From Euryarchaeota archaeon UBA88 (GTDB taxonomy: Archaea; Thermoplasmatota; Poseidoniia; Poseidoniales; Poseidoniaceae): a stretch of DNA of 21,960 nt. Location: NCBI GenBank assembly GCA_002499545.1, contig DAME01000015.1:4401-26360 (forward strand). Reading direction: 5' to 3'. Positions 1 through 6,715 of the stretch are shown piece by piece. Made by a program: the position numbers and the translations under genes. Numbering within the stretch: the first letter of the stretch is position 1; each line of letters opens with the position of its first letter. The notes under the pieces were generated by a model. The model did no database searches, was not told the DNA's origin, and worked only from the letters and a program-made list of their open reading frames with translations.

Positions 1-45
1 CAGCGGGTGCTTCTTCAGCAGGTGCTTCTTCAGCAGGTGCTTCTT
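1..45. repeat. 15-bp tandem repeat coding for the eS1 acidic tail
   Basis: Three consecutive 15-base units (1-15, 16-30, 31-45) differ at one base: CAGCGGGTGCTTCTT once and CAGCAGGTGCTTCTT twice. On the minus strand they are in frame and give a repeated Glu-Glu-Ala-Pro-Ala unit in the C-terminal extension of eS1. The array may continue beyond the window. Such short in-frame arrays expand and contract by replication slippage, so copy number may vary between strains. Confidence 0.9.
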
Positions 46-838
46 CAACATCAGCCTTTTCAGATGCAGGTTCCATAGCTTCTGCAGCATCGATGATTGA
101 AGGAGTGGATTCTCCTTCCTCATCGTCCATAGCCTCAGCGAGAACAGCTGCTTTCTTTGCCTTGAGCTCTGCTTCTGAGCGAGCTTCTTCAGCGTGGATT
201 TCATCAAGTGTTTTACCGCCTTCAGAAACGACACCTTGTTGCAGGAGTTGGCTCTTGCGAATAGCGACTGACTTAACTGGATAAATTGGTTTGACTGCCT
301 TTCGAATTTCTTCTTCCAGCGTTCCATCAAGAATTTGGGTTTGAAGTTTTGAGTATGTGCTCTTGGAACCGAATGAAATAATCAAGTCTCGGGCCTTGGA
401 ACGCATTGCTTGCTTGACTGAAGTTTGAACACGCTTCTGTGTGATGATCAAAGGCTTCAATCGAACCAGATATCCATCAGTCGTAACGACATCAACTACA
501 TCGTCAACCTTTCCACGGTATCGGCGTATTTGTCGGCGAATGTGGTCGGTTTGATGGTGGTGGCCGATGAAGGTGGTCAATGCGTCTTGTCCAACACATT
601 CGTGAACACGGAATCTTAGAATCACGTGCATCTTGGTGAAATCACCGTTGAATTCTTGTTGCGTCATCTCATACACACGTCCCATGATGTGTTCATCGGA
701 CTCCCCTATTGTTTCTCCAATTTTCTTGAAATCCCATGGTGAGCGAGGTGCACGAATGGTGTACCAACGCTTCATCTTCCACTTGTCTCGTTGCTTACGT
801 GCTGCTGCACGTGCCTTTGCACTTACTTTTTTTGCCAT
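1..838 (-). CDS. rps3ae: Ribosomal protein eS1 (S3Ae), 3' end beyond the window
   Basis: Small-subunit ribosomal protein shared by archaea and eukaryotes. The ATG is at 838-836 and 279 codons are visible before the window edge cuts the gene. The N-terminus is basic (MAKKVSAKARAAARKQRDKW), followed by family-like stretches such as KRWYTIRAP, VILRFRVHEC, VGQDALTTFIGHH and RRQIRRYRGKVDDVVDV. After about residue 215 comes an extension absent from typical eS1 proteins, which have roughly 200 residues: a charged helix, then an acidic Glu-Ala-Pro-Ala repeat that runs off the edge. The start is supported by the basic N-terminus and the lack of an upstream alternative. The gene diverges from the RNA-binding protein at 1009. 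Identification is from recalled family sequence. Confidence 0.9.
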   Translation of the reverse strand, partial: MAKKVSAKARAAARKQRDKWKMKRWYTIRAPRSPWDFKKIGETIGESDEHIMGRVYEMTQQEFNGDFTKMHVILRFRVHECVGQDALTTFIGHHHQTDHIRRQIRRYRGKVDDVVDVVTTDGYLVRLKPLIITQKRVQTSVKQAMRSKARDLIISFGSKSTYSKLQTQILDGTLEEEIRKAVKPIYPVKSVAIRKSQLLQQGVVSEGGKTLDEIHAEEARSEAELKAKKAAVLAEAMDDEEGESTPSIIDAAEAMEPASEKADVEEAPAEEAPAEEAPA

Positions 839-1008
839 TGAATCAACTCAGGGTGTGTGTATTGCGGGGGCTACCCCACTTGCAGGTTGGCCACCAACAT
901 CCCCTATTTGAAAGCCCCTCTCCGACTCATTCCACGAGGCTGATAAAAACCGAGCTGTTCAACGATTCTGTTCGGCAACCTCATGACCAAGAAGTTTGTC
1001 CACCAACT
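839..1008. promoter_or_regulatory. Divergent intergenic region upstream of eS1 and the RNA-binding protein
   Basis: About 170 bases separate the two divergent starts. Leftward, a weak TATA-like TTTCAAATA (minus strand, about 913-905) would put the eS1 transcript start near 880. The predicted leader would then hold a short inverted repeat, GGGG-TAG-CCCC on the minus strand (about 867-877). Rightward, an A-rich ATAAAAA at about 943-949 is a possible TATA element for the gene at 1009. No tRNA or small ORF was found here. Promoter assignments are by eye and weak. Confidence 0.3.
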
Positions 1009-1476
1009 GTGGGCCTTCACCATATCACCTGGCGAGCAACGGCAAGTGGCGTTGCGAATGAAAACATCATCGCAGACGCTGTTTCATGGTTGGTAGGTGA
1101 TCCGGAAAATGTGGAGATTGAACAAACGACCTCCTACCACGGCTCTGAAGTGAACATCATCACCGGAATCACAAAAAAGAAATCTGAGTCGTTAATGTCA
1201 TTGTCGAGAATTGGAACGAAAAACATTGAGACGCTTATCCAAGAAATTCCCAAACGGTTTGACCAAAACAACACCCTTCATTTCAGAATCGAATTGAATG
1301 AGCTGATTAAGGGCAACATCGTTCTCGGCCAACCAGGTCCAAAACCCACCGTCAAAGTCCACACAAAAATCGAAGTGTATCCCGGGCAAAATCCCGAAGA
1401 AGAATGCGAAAAAGTTCTCCGTAGCGCTGGTTCAGTGTTTGAACGAACGAAGGACGACATCGAAGCATCAAATTGA
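1009..1476 (+). CDS. Predicted exosome-associated RNA-binding protein (COG1325 type)
   Basis: A protein of about 155 residues resembling the archaeal RNA-binding/exosome-subunit family (COG1325, PF01877). Members start with a short strand then a conserved acidic helix, and end with a strand ending in YP. Here HHITWRATASGVANENIIAD, then GTKNIETLIQEIPKRFDQNN, LHFRIELNEL and VKVHTKIEVYPGQ follow that order. I chose the GTG at 1009 because family members begin only a few residues before the first strand (MGLHHITWRA). Extending to the in-frame upstream start would add over 90 residues of low-quality sequence from the antisense of eS1. The stop is at 1474-1476, and the next start lies one base after it. 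Family assignment is moderately sure; the start less so. Confidence 0.65.
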   Translation: MGLHHITWRATASGVANENIIADAVSWLVGDPENVEIEQTTSYHGSEVNIITGITKKKSESLMSLSRIGTKNIETLIQEIPKRFDQNNTLHFRIELNELIKGNIVLGQPGPKPTVKVHTKIEVYPGQNPEEECEKVLRSAGSVFERTKDDIEASN

Positions 1477-1477
1477 A

Positions 1478-3961
1478 ATGCCGTTCAACTCACCACGCTG
1501 CATGGGTGCAAGGGGCCACGCTGTCTTCATCTCAGCAATGATGCTGATTTGCCTCGTGGCTCTTCCTGTATCTTCGTCTACTTCGGCTCGTTCTGTTAAC
1601 GAGGAACCTGTTTGTAACGCAGAACGAAACGTCACCTGGACAGTCGGTCTGGTGTTTTGTGAAAATTCTATTTCACCCGGATACACGCTCGTTTCTCCAA
1701 TGCCATCATCAACCAGTTACCTCATCGACAATGATGGACGTGAAGTGCATTCCTGGACCTCTCCGGGTGGATACCGGCCCGGGCTTTCAGCCTACATTTT
1801 ACCCGACGGAGATTTACTCCGTACTGCAAACCTCGCTCAAGAAGCGGTCGGGGATTTTAGCGGTGGAGGTATCGCAGGTAAAATTGAGCGAATCAGTTGG
1901 AATGGTGAATTGGAATGGTCGTGGGACTATTCATCCACATCGTTCATTTCTCATCACGATATCGAACCGATGCCAAATGGAAATATTTTGGTTATTGCTT
2001 GGGAAGATAAAACAGAAGCAGAGGCACTGCAGGCTGGTCGAAACCCAGAGATTGCAAGCGATGCACCCGGTGGCACAGCGAATGTTTGGCCAGACCACAT
2101 CATTGAAGTCCAACCAGTAGGTACTTCTGACGCAAACATCGTGTGGCAGTGGAATGCTTGGGACCACCTCATTCAGGACTACGATCCTACCAAAGACAAT
2201 TACGGTGTTGTTGCCGAACATCCTGAACTGTTGGACATCAACTACATCGGTGCAACGGGCAATCAAGCAGGGCGCGCTGATTGGATGCATTGCAACGGAA
2301 TTGATTACAATGCAGAACTCGACCAAATCGTACTTTCATGCAAAAACATGAATGAAATATACATCCTAGACCACAGTACAACCACGCAGGAAGCTGCATC
2401 ACATTCTGGAGGTAATTCCGGAAAAGGGGGGGACTTGTTGTATCGCTGGGGCAACCCGCAAACCCATGATGCAGGGCTCTCCAGTGACCAGCAACTGTTC
2501 AGCCAACACGACGTACAATGGATCGAAGAAGGCCTTCTTGATGAGGGGAAACTGATTCTTTTCAACAACGGTGTGGGGAGAAACGGTGCTTATTCTTCAA
2601 TCGAGGTCATCGATACGCCGTTGACGAATGGCACGTACGAACTTCAGGCGAACAACACCTGGGGCCCCAATACGCCTTCGTGGAGTTGGAACCGAGGCGA
2701 AGCGATGTATGCTGCGGCAATCTCTGGAGTCCAGAGACTAGAAAATGGCAACACACTGGTCACCTATGGTACCCGTGGAACACTGTACGAAGTCAGTCCT
2801 TCTGGAATGATTGTATGGACCTACATCAATCCGATTACAGGTCAAGGTTCGCTCACTCAAGGTGACGAAATCCCCGACGGTAACCGTGCAGGTACCACGG
2901 CAAATCAAGTGTTCAAATCACACCGTTATCCAGTCGATTTTGAAGGATTCTCGGACAAAGACATGACGCCGACAGTATATCTTGAACTGTGGACTGACCA
3001 ATGCCCGAATGAGGAATCGCTACCGTGGGATAATGACGGTGATGGCTGCATCGACGATTCTGATATGGACGGCGTCACCGACCCCAATGACCAGTGCATT
3101 GGATTTGACGACACGCTCGACGTCGACCAAGACACAATACCAGACGAATGCGATGATTCTATAGATTCTGACGGTGACGGAATCCAAGACTTTGAAGACA
3201 AGTGTGAAGGATTCAATGATACCGTCGATGTCGACTATGATGCGATACCTGACGGCTGCGATTCGTTAATTGATACAGACGGAGACGGTGTTGCAGATGT
3301 TGACGACATGTGCGAAGGAGAGGATGATGAAATCGATGATGACGATGATGGAATTCCAAACGGTTGCGATGAAACGCCGTTTCCTGCATCGAATGAAGTG
3401 AACGAACCTTCGAATGAATCGTTTGATGAAGGAAACCAAAATCAACCTCCAGCCTCAACCCAAGACAATGACTCGGGTGAAGATTCAAATCTCACGACCG
3501 ATGAACCCGACATTAGCGAAGCAAAAGTTCCTTCGTCATCAGTTCAATCGGCACAAGGAGAGACGTTCATGAAATCCCAATTCATTCTCGCGTTTGCACT
3601 CATTTTTGCCGGATTATGGCTCATATTTTACGTTCTAGCGACTCAACTCAAGGGAACGACAGTTCAGACCAATGCTGCCAATACCCTTCTCCCTGTCCAT
3701 GAGGCTAGATACGAGTACGCAGATTCCTTCCCAGAAGTAAAGCCGATGATTGACTTGCCTCATACAAGCGAAGTTGATTCAACCGCTGCTCCTACAATTG
3801 CTGCAGCTGAGTATGAGCGTGTGCACAGCGTCCAATCACCACCACCAGTTCAACCCCGTTCAGGCCCTCAAGTGCCTCTTGATGGTCTCCCACACGGATG
3901 GACAATGGAACAATGGCAGTTCTACGGCCAGCAGTGGTTGGATGCACGAAGGGGAAATTGA
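1478..3961 (+). CDS. Secreted, membrane-anchored arylsulfotransferase-like protein with TSP3 repeats
   Basis: 827 residues from ATG 1478; ATG 1502 would also keep the signal peptide (hydrophobic AVFISAMMLICLVALPV). Residues of about 50-500 form a beta-propeller of the arylsulfate sulfotransferase type (ASST, PF05935/PF14269): YTLVSPMPSSTSYLIDNDG, REVHSWTSPG, HHDIEPMPNGNILVIAWED, and repeated W-x-W blade ends. Candidate active-site histidines are H159/H160 (SHHDIE), H271 (MHCNGID), H344 (QHDVQW) and H482 (SHRYP). Which one accepts sulfate cannot be told here. Residues 518-630 are Asp-rich calcium-binding TSP3 repeats, then a low-complexity linker, a membrane helix (about 700-724) and a tail of about 100 residues ending in an aromatic module near 803-827. 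Known family members move sulfuryl groups between phenols; the substrate here is unknown. It directly follows the RNA-binding gene. Confidence 0.75.
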   Translation: MPFNSPRCMGARGHAVFISAMMLICLVALPVSSSTSARSVNEEPVCNAERNVTWTVGLVFCENSISPGYTLVSPMPSSTSYLIDNDGREVHSWTSPGGYRPGLSAYILPDGDLLRTANLAQEAVGDFSGGGIAGKIERISWNGELEWSWDYSSTSFISHHDIEPMPNGNILVIAWEDKTEAEALQAGRNPEIASDAPGGTANVWPDHIIEVQPVGTSDANIVWQWNAWDHLIQDYDPTKDNYGVVAEHPELLDINYIGATGNQAGRADWMHCNGIDYNAELDQIVLSCKNMNEIYILDHSTTTQEAASHSGGNSGKGGDLLYRWGNPQTHDAGLSSDQQLFSQHDVQWIEEGLLDEGKLILFNNGVGRNGAYSSIEVIDTPLTNGTYELQANNTWGPNTPSWSWNRGEAMYAAAISGVQRLENGNTLVTYGTRGTLYEVSPSGMIVWTYINPITGQGSLTQGDEIPDGNRAGTTANQVFKSHRYPVDFEGFSDKDMTPTVYLELWTDQCPNEESLPWDNDGDGCIDDSDMDGVTDPNDQCIGFDDTLDVDQDTIPDECDDSIDSDGDGIQDFEDKCEGFNDTVDVDYDAIPDGCDSLIDTDGDGVADVDDMCEGEDDEIDDDDDGIPNGCDETPFPASNEVNEPSNESFDEGNQNQPPASTQDNDSGEDSNLTTDEPDISEAKVPSSSVQSAQGETFMKSQFILAFALIFAGLWLIFYVLATQLKGTTVQTNAANTLLPVHEARYEYADSFPEVKPMIDLPHTSEVDSTAAPTIAAAEYERVHSVQSPPPVQPRSGPQVPLDGLPHGWTMEQWQFYGQQWLDARRGN
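3029..3367 (+). repeat. TSP3-like Asp-rich calcium-binding repeats (coding)
   Basis: About three units of about 36 residues (108 bases) within the arylsulfotransferase-like protein. Each has a D-x-D-G-D/V-x-D loop, a C-x-G/E-x-x-D segment and a closing IP-[DN]-x-C. Examples are IDSDGDGIQDFEDKCEGF and IDTDGDGVADVDDMCEGE, with AIPDGC and GIPNGC as closings. The cysteine spacing suggests disulfides outside the cell. The repeats sit between the propeller and the membrane anchor, so they probably form a calcium-stiffened stalk. Confidence 0.8.
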
Positions 3962-4011
3962 GCCCTAACAAGGTTTCAAGTAGTTGAATTTGAAGGTCGG
4001 AATGAATTATC

Positions 4012-4287
4012 ATGCCACACATCGTGACCTCAGCCTGCGTCGACCACAAATACCAAGATTGCGTCAATGTTTGCCCCGTTGAGGCTTTTAGAGAAGTGGC
4101 GAACTACCTGGTAATTGATCCCGATGAATGCATTGATTGTGCGGCATGCGCACCTGAGTGTCCCGTCGATGCCATTTTTTCCGATGTAGATATTCCAGAT
4201 GAAGAAGAAGAATGGATTCAGCGGAATGAAGATGAATCGGTTGATGCCGAAATCGCTGAAGGCGATTCTCCGGTTCTTGGAGACTGA
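4012..4287 (+). CDS. Seven-iron ferredoxin (3Fe-4S plus 4Fe-4S), FdxA type
   Basis: 91-residue small electron carrier. It has exactly seven cysteines, at 9, 17, 21, 40, 43, 46 and 50. By comparison with Azotobacter FdI, C9, C17 and C50 should bind the 3Fe-4S cluster, and C21, C40, C43 and C46 the 4Fe-4S cluster (CIDCAACAPECPVDAIF). The two extra cysteines of FdI (C11 and C24, numbered without Met) are His12 and Ala25 here. The C-terminal third is strongly acidic, as in many FdxA proteins. It lies 50 bases after the arylsulfotransferase-like gene and 73 before pdxS; no redox partner is adjacent. Family assignment is firm, partner unknown. Confidence 0.92.
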   Translation: MPHIVTSACVDHKYQDCVNVCPVEAFREVANYLVIDPDECIDCAACAPECPVDAIFSDVDIPDEEEEWIQRNEDESVDAEIAEGDSPVLGD

Positions 4288-4360
4288 TTTGGAGCGGTTT
4301 AGAGCCTGTGGCCGTTAACCAATGTTCTTGAAGGTCGTGCACTTGGAAGAACTGTTTCCC

Positions 4361-5353
4361 ATGGTACGAACCGACTTTACTCAACTTCGAAACGGCAGCG
4401 ATTTACTTAAGCGAGGTTTCGCTCGAATGCAGCAAGGTGGTGTCATTATGGACGTCGTCGACCCTGAGCAAGCAGCCGTCGCTGAAGACGCTGGTGCTGT
4501 TGCCGTCATGGCACTTGAACGGGTACCTGCTGACATTCGGAGAGATGGAGGCGTAGCTCGAATGAGTCACCCCGACATGATTCAAGGTATCCTCGACTGC
4601 ACGTCTATCCCCGTGATGGCAAAATCGCGAATTGGTCACGAAGGGGAAGCTCGAATTCTCGAGTCGATGGGTGTTGACATGGTTGATGAGTCTGAAGTTC
4701 TCACACCGGCTGATCCGTTTTTCCACATCAACAAAAACGAATATTCAATTCCTTTCGTCTGCGGGGCAACCGGACTAGCGGAAGGGGTTCGAAGAATTTA
4801 CGAAGGCGCTTCAATGATTCGAACAAAAGGAGAGGCTGGTACGGGTAACCTCGTTGCTGCCGTGACACACGCACGTCTTATCGACCAAGAAATCCGACAA
4901 ATCCAATCGCTGGATGAACAAGGTATCGAGGCGGCTGCTAAGATTGTAATTGACCGTTACAAAGTACTTTCCGACGCCTCATCGCTACCCGGCCGACATC
5001 CCATGACGCCATTTGGAGCTATTGATGATTCCATGCATGCCGATGTGTGTGACATTCTTCTTGAAGTCAAGAATCTCGGACGACTTCCTGTTGTCACGTT
5101 TTCTGCTGGAGGTATTGCAACACCCGCTGATGCATCGCACATGATGCGCCTGGGAATGGACGGGATTTTTGTCGGATCTGGAATTTTCAAGTCAAGCGAC
5201 CCAAAAACTATGGCTGATGCAATCGTGTTGGCTACCGCACATTATGATGATGCTGCGAAGGTGACTGAGGCAATGGCAATGACGCTAGGCGACCCGATGA
5301 AAGGAGACGAACTCGAAACTCTTGAAGTCAGAATGGATCAGCGCGGTTGGTAA
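4361..5353 (+). CDS. pdxS: Pyridoxal 5'-phosphate synthase subunit PdxS
   Basis: Synthase subunit that makes pyridoxal phosphate from ribose 5-phosphate, glyceraldehyde 3-phosphate and ammonia supplied by PdxT. Near-diagnostic segments are LKRGFARMQQGGVIMDVVDP, AVAVMALERVPADIRRDGGV, MAKSRIGHE (first catalytic Lys), SEVLTPADPFFHINKNEYS, MIRTKGEAGTGN (second catalytic Lys), LPVVTFSAGGIATPADA and GIFVGSGIFKS. I prefer ATG 4361 (330 residues) over ATG 4322, because the family begins just before the DLLKRG helix. An insert of about 35 residues before LPVVTF also occurs in Methanocaldococcus PdxS. No pdxT is in the window. Its stop abuts the stop of the convergent small gene with no spacer. Confidence 0.96.
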   Translation: MVRTDFTQLRNGSDLLKRGFARMQQGGVIMDVVDPEQAAVAEDAGAVAVMALERVPADIRRDGGVARMSHPDMIQGILDCTSIPVMAKSRIGHEGEARILESMGVDMVDESEVLTPADPFFHINKNEYSIPFVCGATGLAEGVRRIYEGASMIRTKGEAGTGNLVAAVTHARLIDQEIRQIQSLDEQGIEAAAKIVIDRYKVLSDASSLPGRHPMTPFGAIDDSMHADVCDILLEVKNLGRLPVVTFSAGGIATPADASHMMRLGMDGIFVGSGIFKSSDPKTMADAIVLATAHYDDAAKVTEAMAMTLGDPMKGDELETLEVRMDQRGW

Positions 5354-5602
5354 CTATTCCAACGGCTCCCCAATTCCCTCTTCACCAAGAGTCCACTTGA
5401 GCGTTTTTACGACCCCGTCGAGGGCCTTGTGATTCCGGGCTGCTTCCTTCATTCCGTCACGATCATCGTTTCTTCGGCACTCTTCAAACCAAAGTTTCCA
5501 TTCCTTTCTTTTGGCGATAGCACGGTTCAGCATGTCTTCGATTTCTTCCCATGAACGGTCGTAGGAACGAGGTGCTGATGCGTTCGATGACATTGGACTC
5601 AT
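5354..5602 (-). CDS. Small hypothetical charged protein
   Basis: 82 residues from ATG 5602; a TTG at 5644 would add 14 residues but overlap the upstream gene. I do not recognise it. After a Ser/Pro-rich N-terminus the rest looks helical and highly charged, with the segments SWEEIEDMLNRAIAKRKEWK, LWFEECRRNDDRDGMKEAAR and ALDGVVKTLKWTLGEEG. There is no signal peptide or membrane segment. It is the last gene of the leftward set and ends directly against the pdxS stop. Its dense packing and lack of a competing frame support a real gene. Confidence 0.6.
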   Translation of the reverse strand: MSPMSSNASAPRSYDRSWEEIEDMLNRAIAKRKEWKLWFEECRRNDDRDGMKEAARNHKALDGVVKTLKWTLGEEGIGEPLE

Positions 5603-5630
5603 ACTAACCCCATCGTCGAGGGTATTTGAT

Positions 5631-6704
5631 TCAAGCGCCGTCAAGTTTATTTGTGCTTGGAATCCTTGAATGTGATTTTACTGTGTTTGGTTCGATACGA
5701 ATGCCGTCACCAATCACCATTTGGTGCAAATGAACGTTTGAACCAACGTGCACATCTCTTCCAAGAATACATTCGACTAAGATCGAATTTGGCTCTATTG
5801 TGCAGCCGGCCATCAGTAAGGTGTCTCGAAGTTCAACATCAGATGAAACAAGGCAGCGATCAGATACGACAGAGCCAACCATATTTCCGTTCTGTTCTGC
5901 CGAATTGGCAACAAAGTTACCATTATCGAATCGACCTTGCGGGAGAGGGAAAGGAAGCGTTTCTCGCTGCTCAATAAGCGTGTGCTGAGCTCGAATAAGT
6001 TCGAAGGGATGTCCGACATCAAACCAAACACCTTCGATTGTTTGTGCGTACATTGGCCATCCCATCTCAAGAACAAGGGGGAATAATTGCTTTGAAAAAT
6101 CAAACTTTTCTCCAGTCGGAATCAACTGCATCACTTCAGGTTCAATGATGTATAATCCAGCGTTAATTACGTTACTGAACGCCTCTTCAACAGTTGGTTT
6201 TTCCTTGAACCGACAGATGAAACCCTCTCGAAGAGAACCATCGAGTTCTCCGTTTTGTAGTTTTGAGAGGCCGACGATACCGAATTCGGTTGGATTTTCA
6301 ACTTCCCACAATGCCATCGTTACTTTCGCACCACTCGCTCGATGGGCGTCCAAGAGTTTTCCAATATCGAACGAAGCAACTGAATCACCTGAACCGACTA
6401 CGAATGTCTCGGTGAGTTTCTCAGACAGAAGACGAACACTCCCCGCAGTGCCCATGGGCGTTGATTCTTGGTTGACCCATGCTGAAATACCGGATTCATC
6501 ATTCCAACTTTCCACGTGGTCGGCCAATTGCTCGCCACGATAACCAGTTGTAACGACGATTGTGTCGATTGCAGCAGCCACCATTGCATCCTTGACAAAA
6601 TCAATCACTGGACGGCCCAACACCTCAACCATTGGCTTAGGACGGGTGAGTGTTAACGGGCGAAGACGGGAACCTTGCCCGCCAGCCATGATGACGCCGA
6701 ACAG
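5631..6704 (-). CDS. Sugar-1-phosphate nucleotidylyltransferase (mannose-1-P guanylyltransferase-like), probable CTG start
   Basis: Two-domain enzyme of the COG1208 type that makes an NDP-sugar from NTP and a sugar 1-phosphate. The N-terminal half carries the signature MAGGQGSRLRPLTLTRPKPM, a later VVGSGDS with the likely metal-binding Asp, FGIVGL, RFKEKP, NAGLYIIEP and EGVWFDVGHPFE. The last 90 residues look like a left-handed beta-helix (VLVSSDVEL-type hexapeptides: NSILVECILGRDVHVGSNV). The first ATG (6689) would delete most of the first beta strand. The in-frame CTG at 6704 gives MFGVIMAGGQG, matches family N-termini, and has GAGGTG five bases upstream. Sugar and base are not resolved; surface glycan synthesis is likely. 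Confidence 0.85.
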   Translation of the reverse strand: MFGVIMAGGQGSRLRPLTLTRPKPMVEVLGRPVIDFVKDAMVAAAIDTIVVTTGYRGEQLADHVESWNDESGISAWVNQESTPMGTAGSVRLLSEKLTETFVVGSGDSVASFDIGKLLDAHRASGAKVTMALWEVENPTEFGIVGLSKLQNGELDGSLREGFICRFKEKPTVEEAFSNVINAGLYIIEPEVMQLIPTGEKFDFSKQLFPLVLEMGWPMYAQTIEGVWFDVGHPFELIRAQHTLIEQRETLPFPLPQGRFDNGNFVANSAEQNGNMVGSVVSDRCLVSSDVELRDTLLMAGCTIEPNSILVECILGRDVHVGSNVHLHQMVIGDGIRIEPNTVKSHSRIPSTNKLDGA

Positions 6705-6709
6705 ACGAC

Positions 6710-6715
6710 CACCTC
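6710..6715 (-). promoter_or_regulatory. Shine-Dalgarno GAGGTG deciding a CTG start
   Basis: Minus-strand GAGGTG overlaps the stop codon of the coiled-coil gene upstream. It leaves five bases before the CTG at 6704-6702, but 20 before the first ATG (6689). Its position supports initiation at CTG. Confidence 0.5.

Noticed and set aside
1..45. CRISPR-like array at the left edge
   Set aside because: The units are 15 bases with no spacers and are in frame with eS1, so this is a coding tandem repeat.
633..911. A rightward open frame opposite the start of eS1
   Set aside because: It is antisense to a clear ribosomal protein and its product has no recognisable features.
736..1008. Upstream extension of the RNA-binding protein reading frame
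   Set aside because: It runs antisense into the eS1 coding region, has no domain-like sequence, and the family begins close to the HHITW strand.
3029..3367. Tandem DNA repeat as a mobile or regulatory element
   Set aside because: The periodicity is at protein level (TSP3 calcium repeats), with diverged DNA.
4322..4360. Longer PdxS start at ATG 4322
   Set aside because: The added 13 residues have no counterpart in PdxS proteins; ATG 4361 gives the usual short N-terminus. Not fully excluded.
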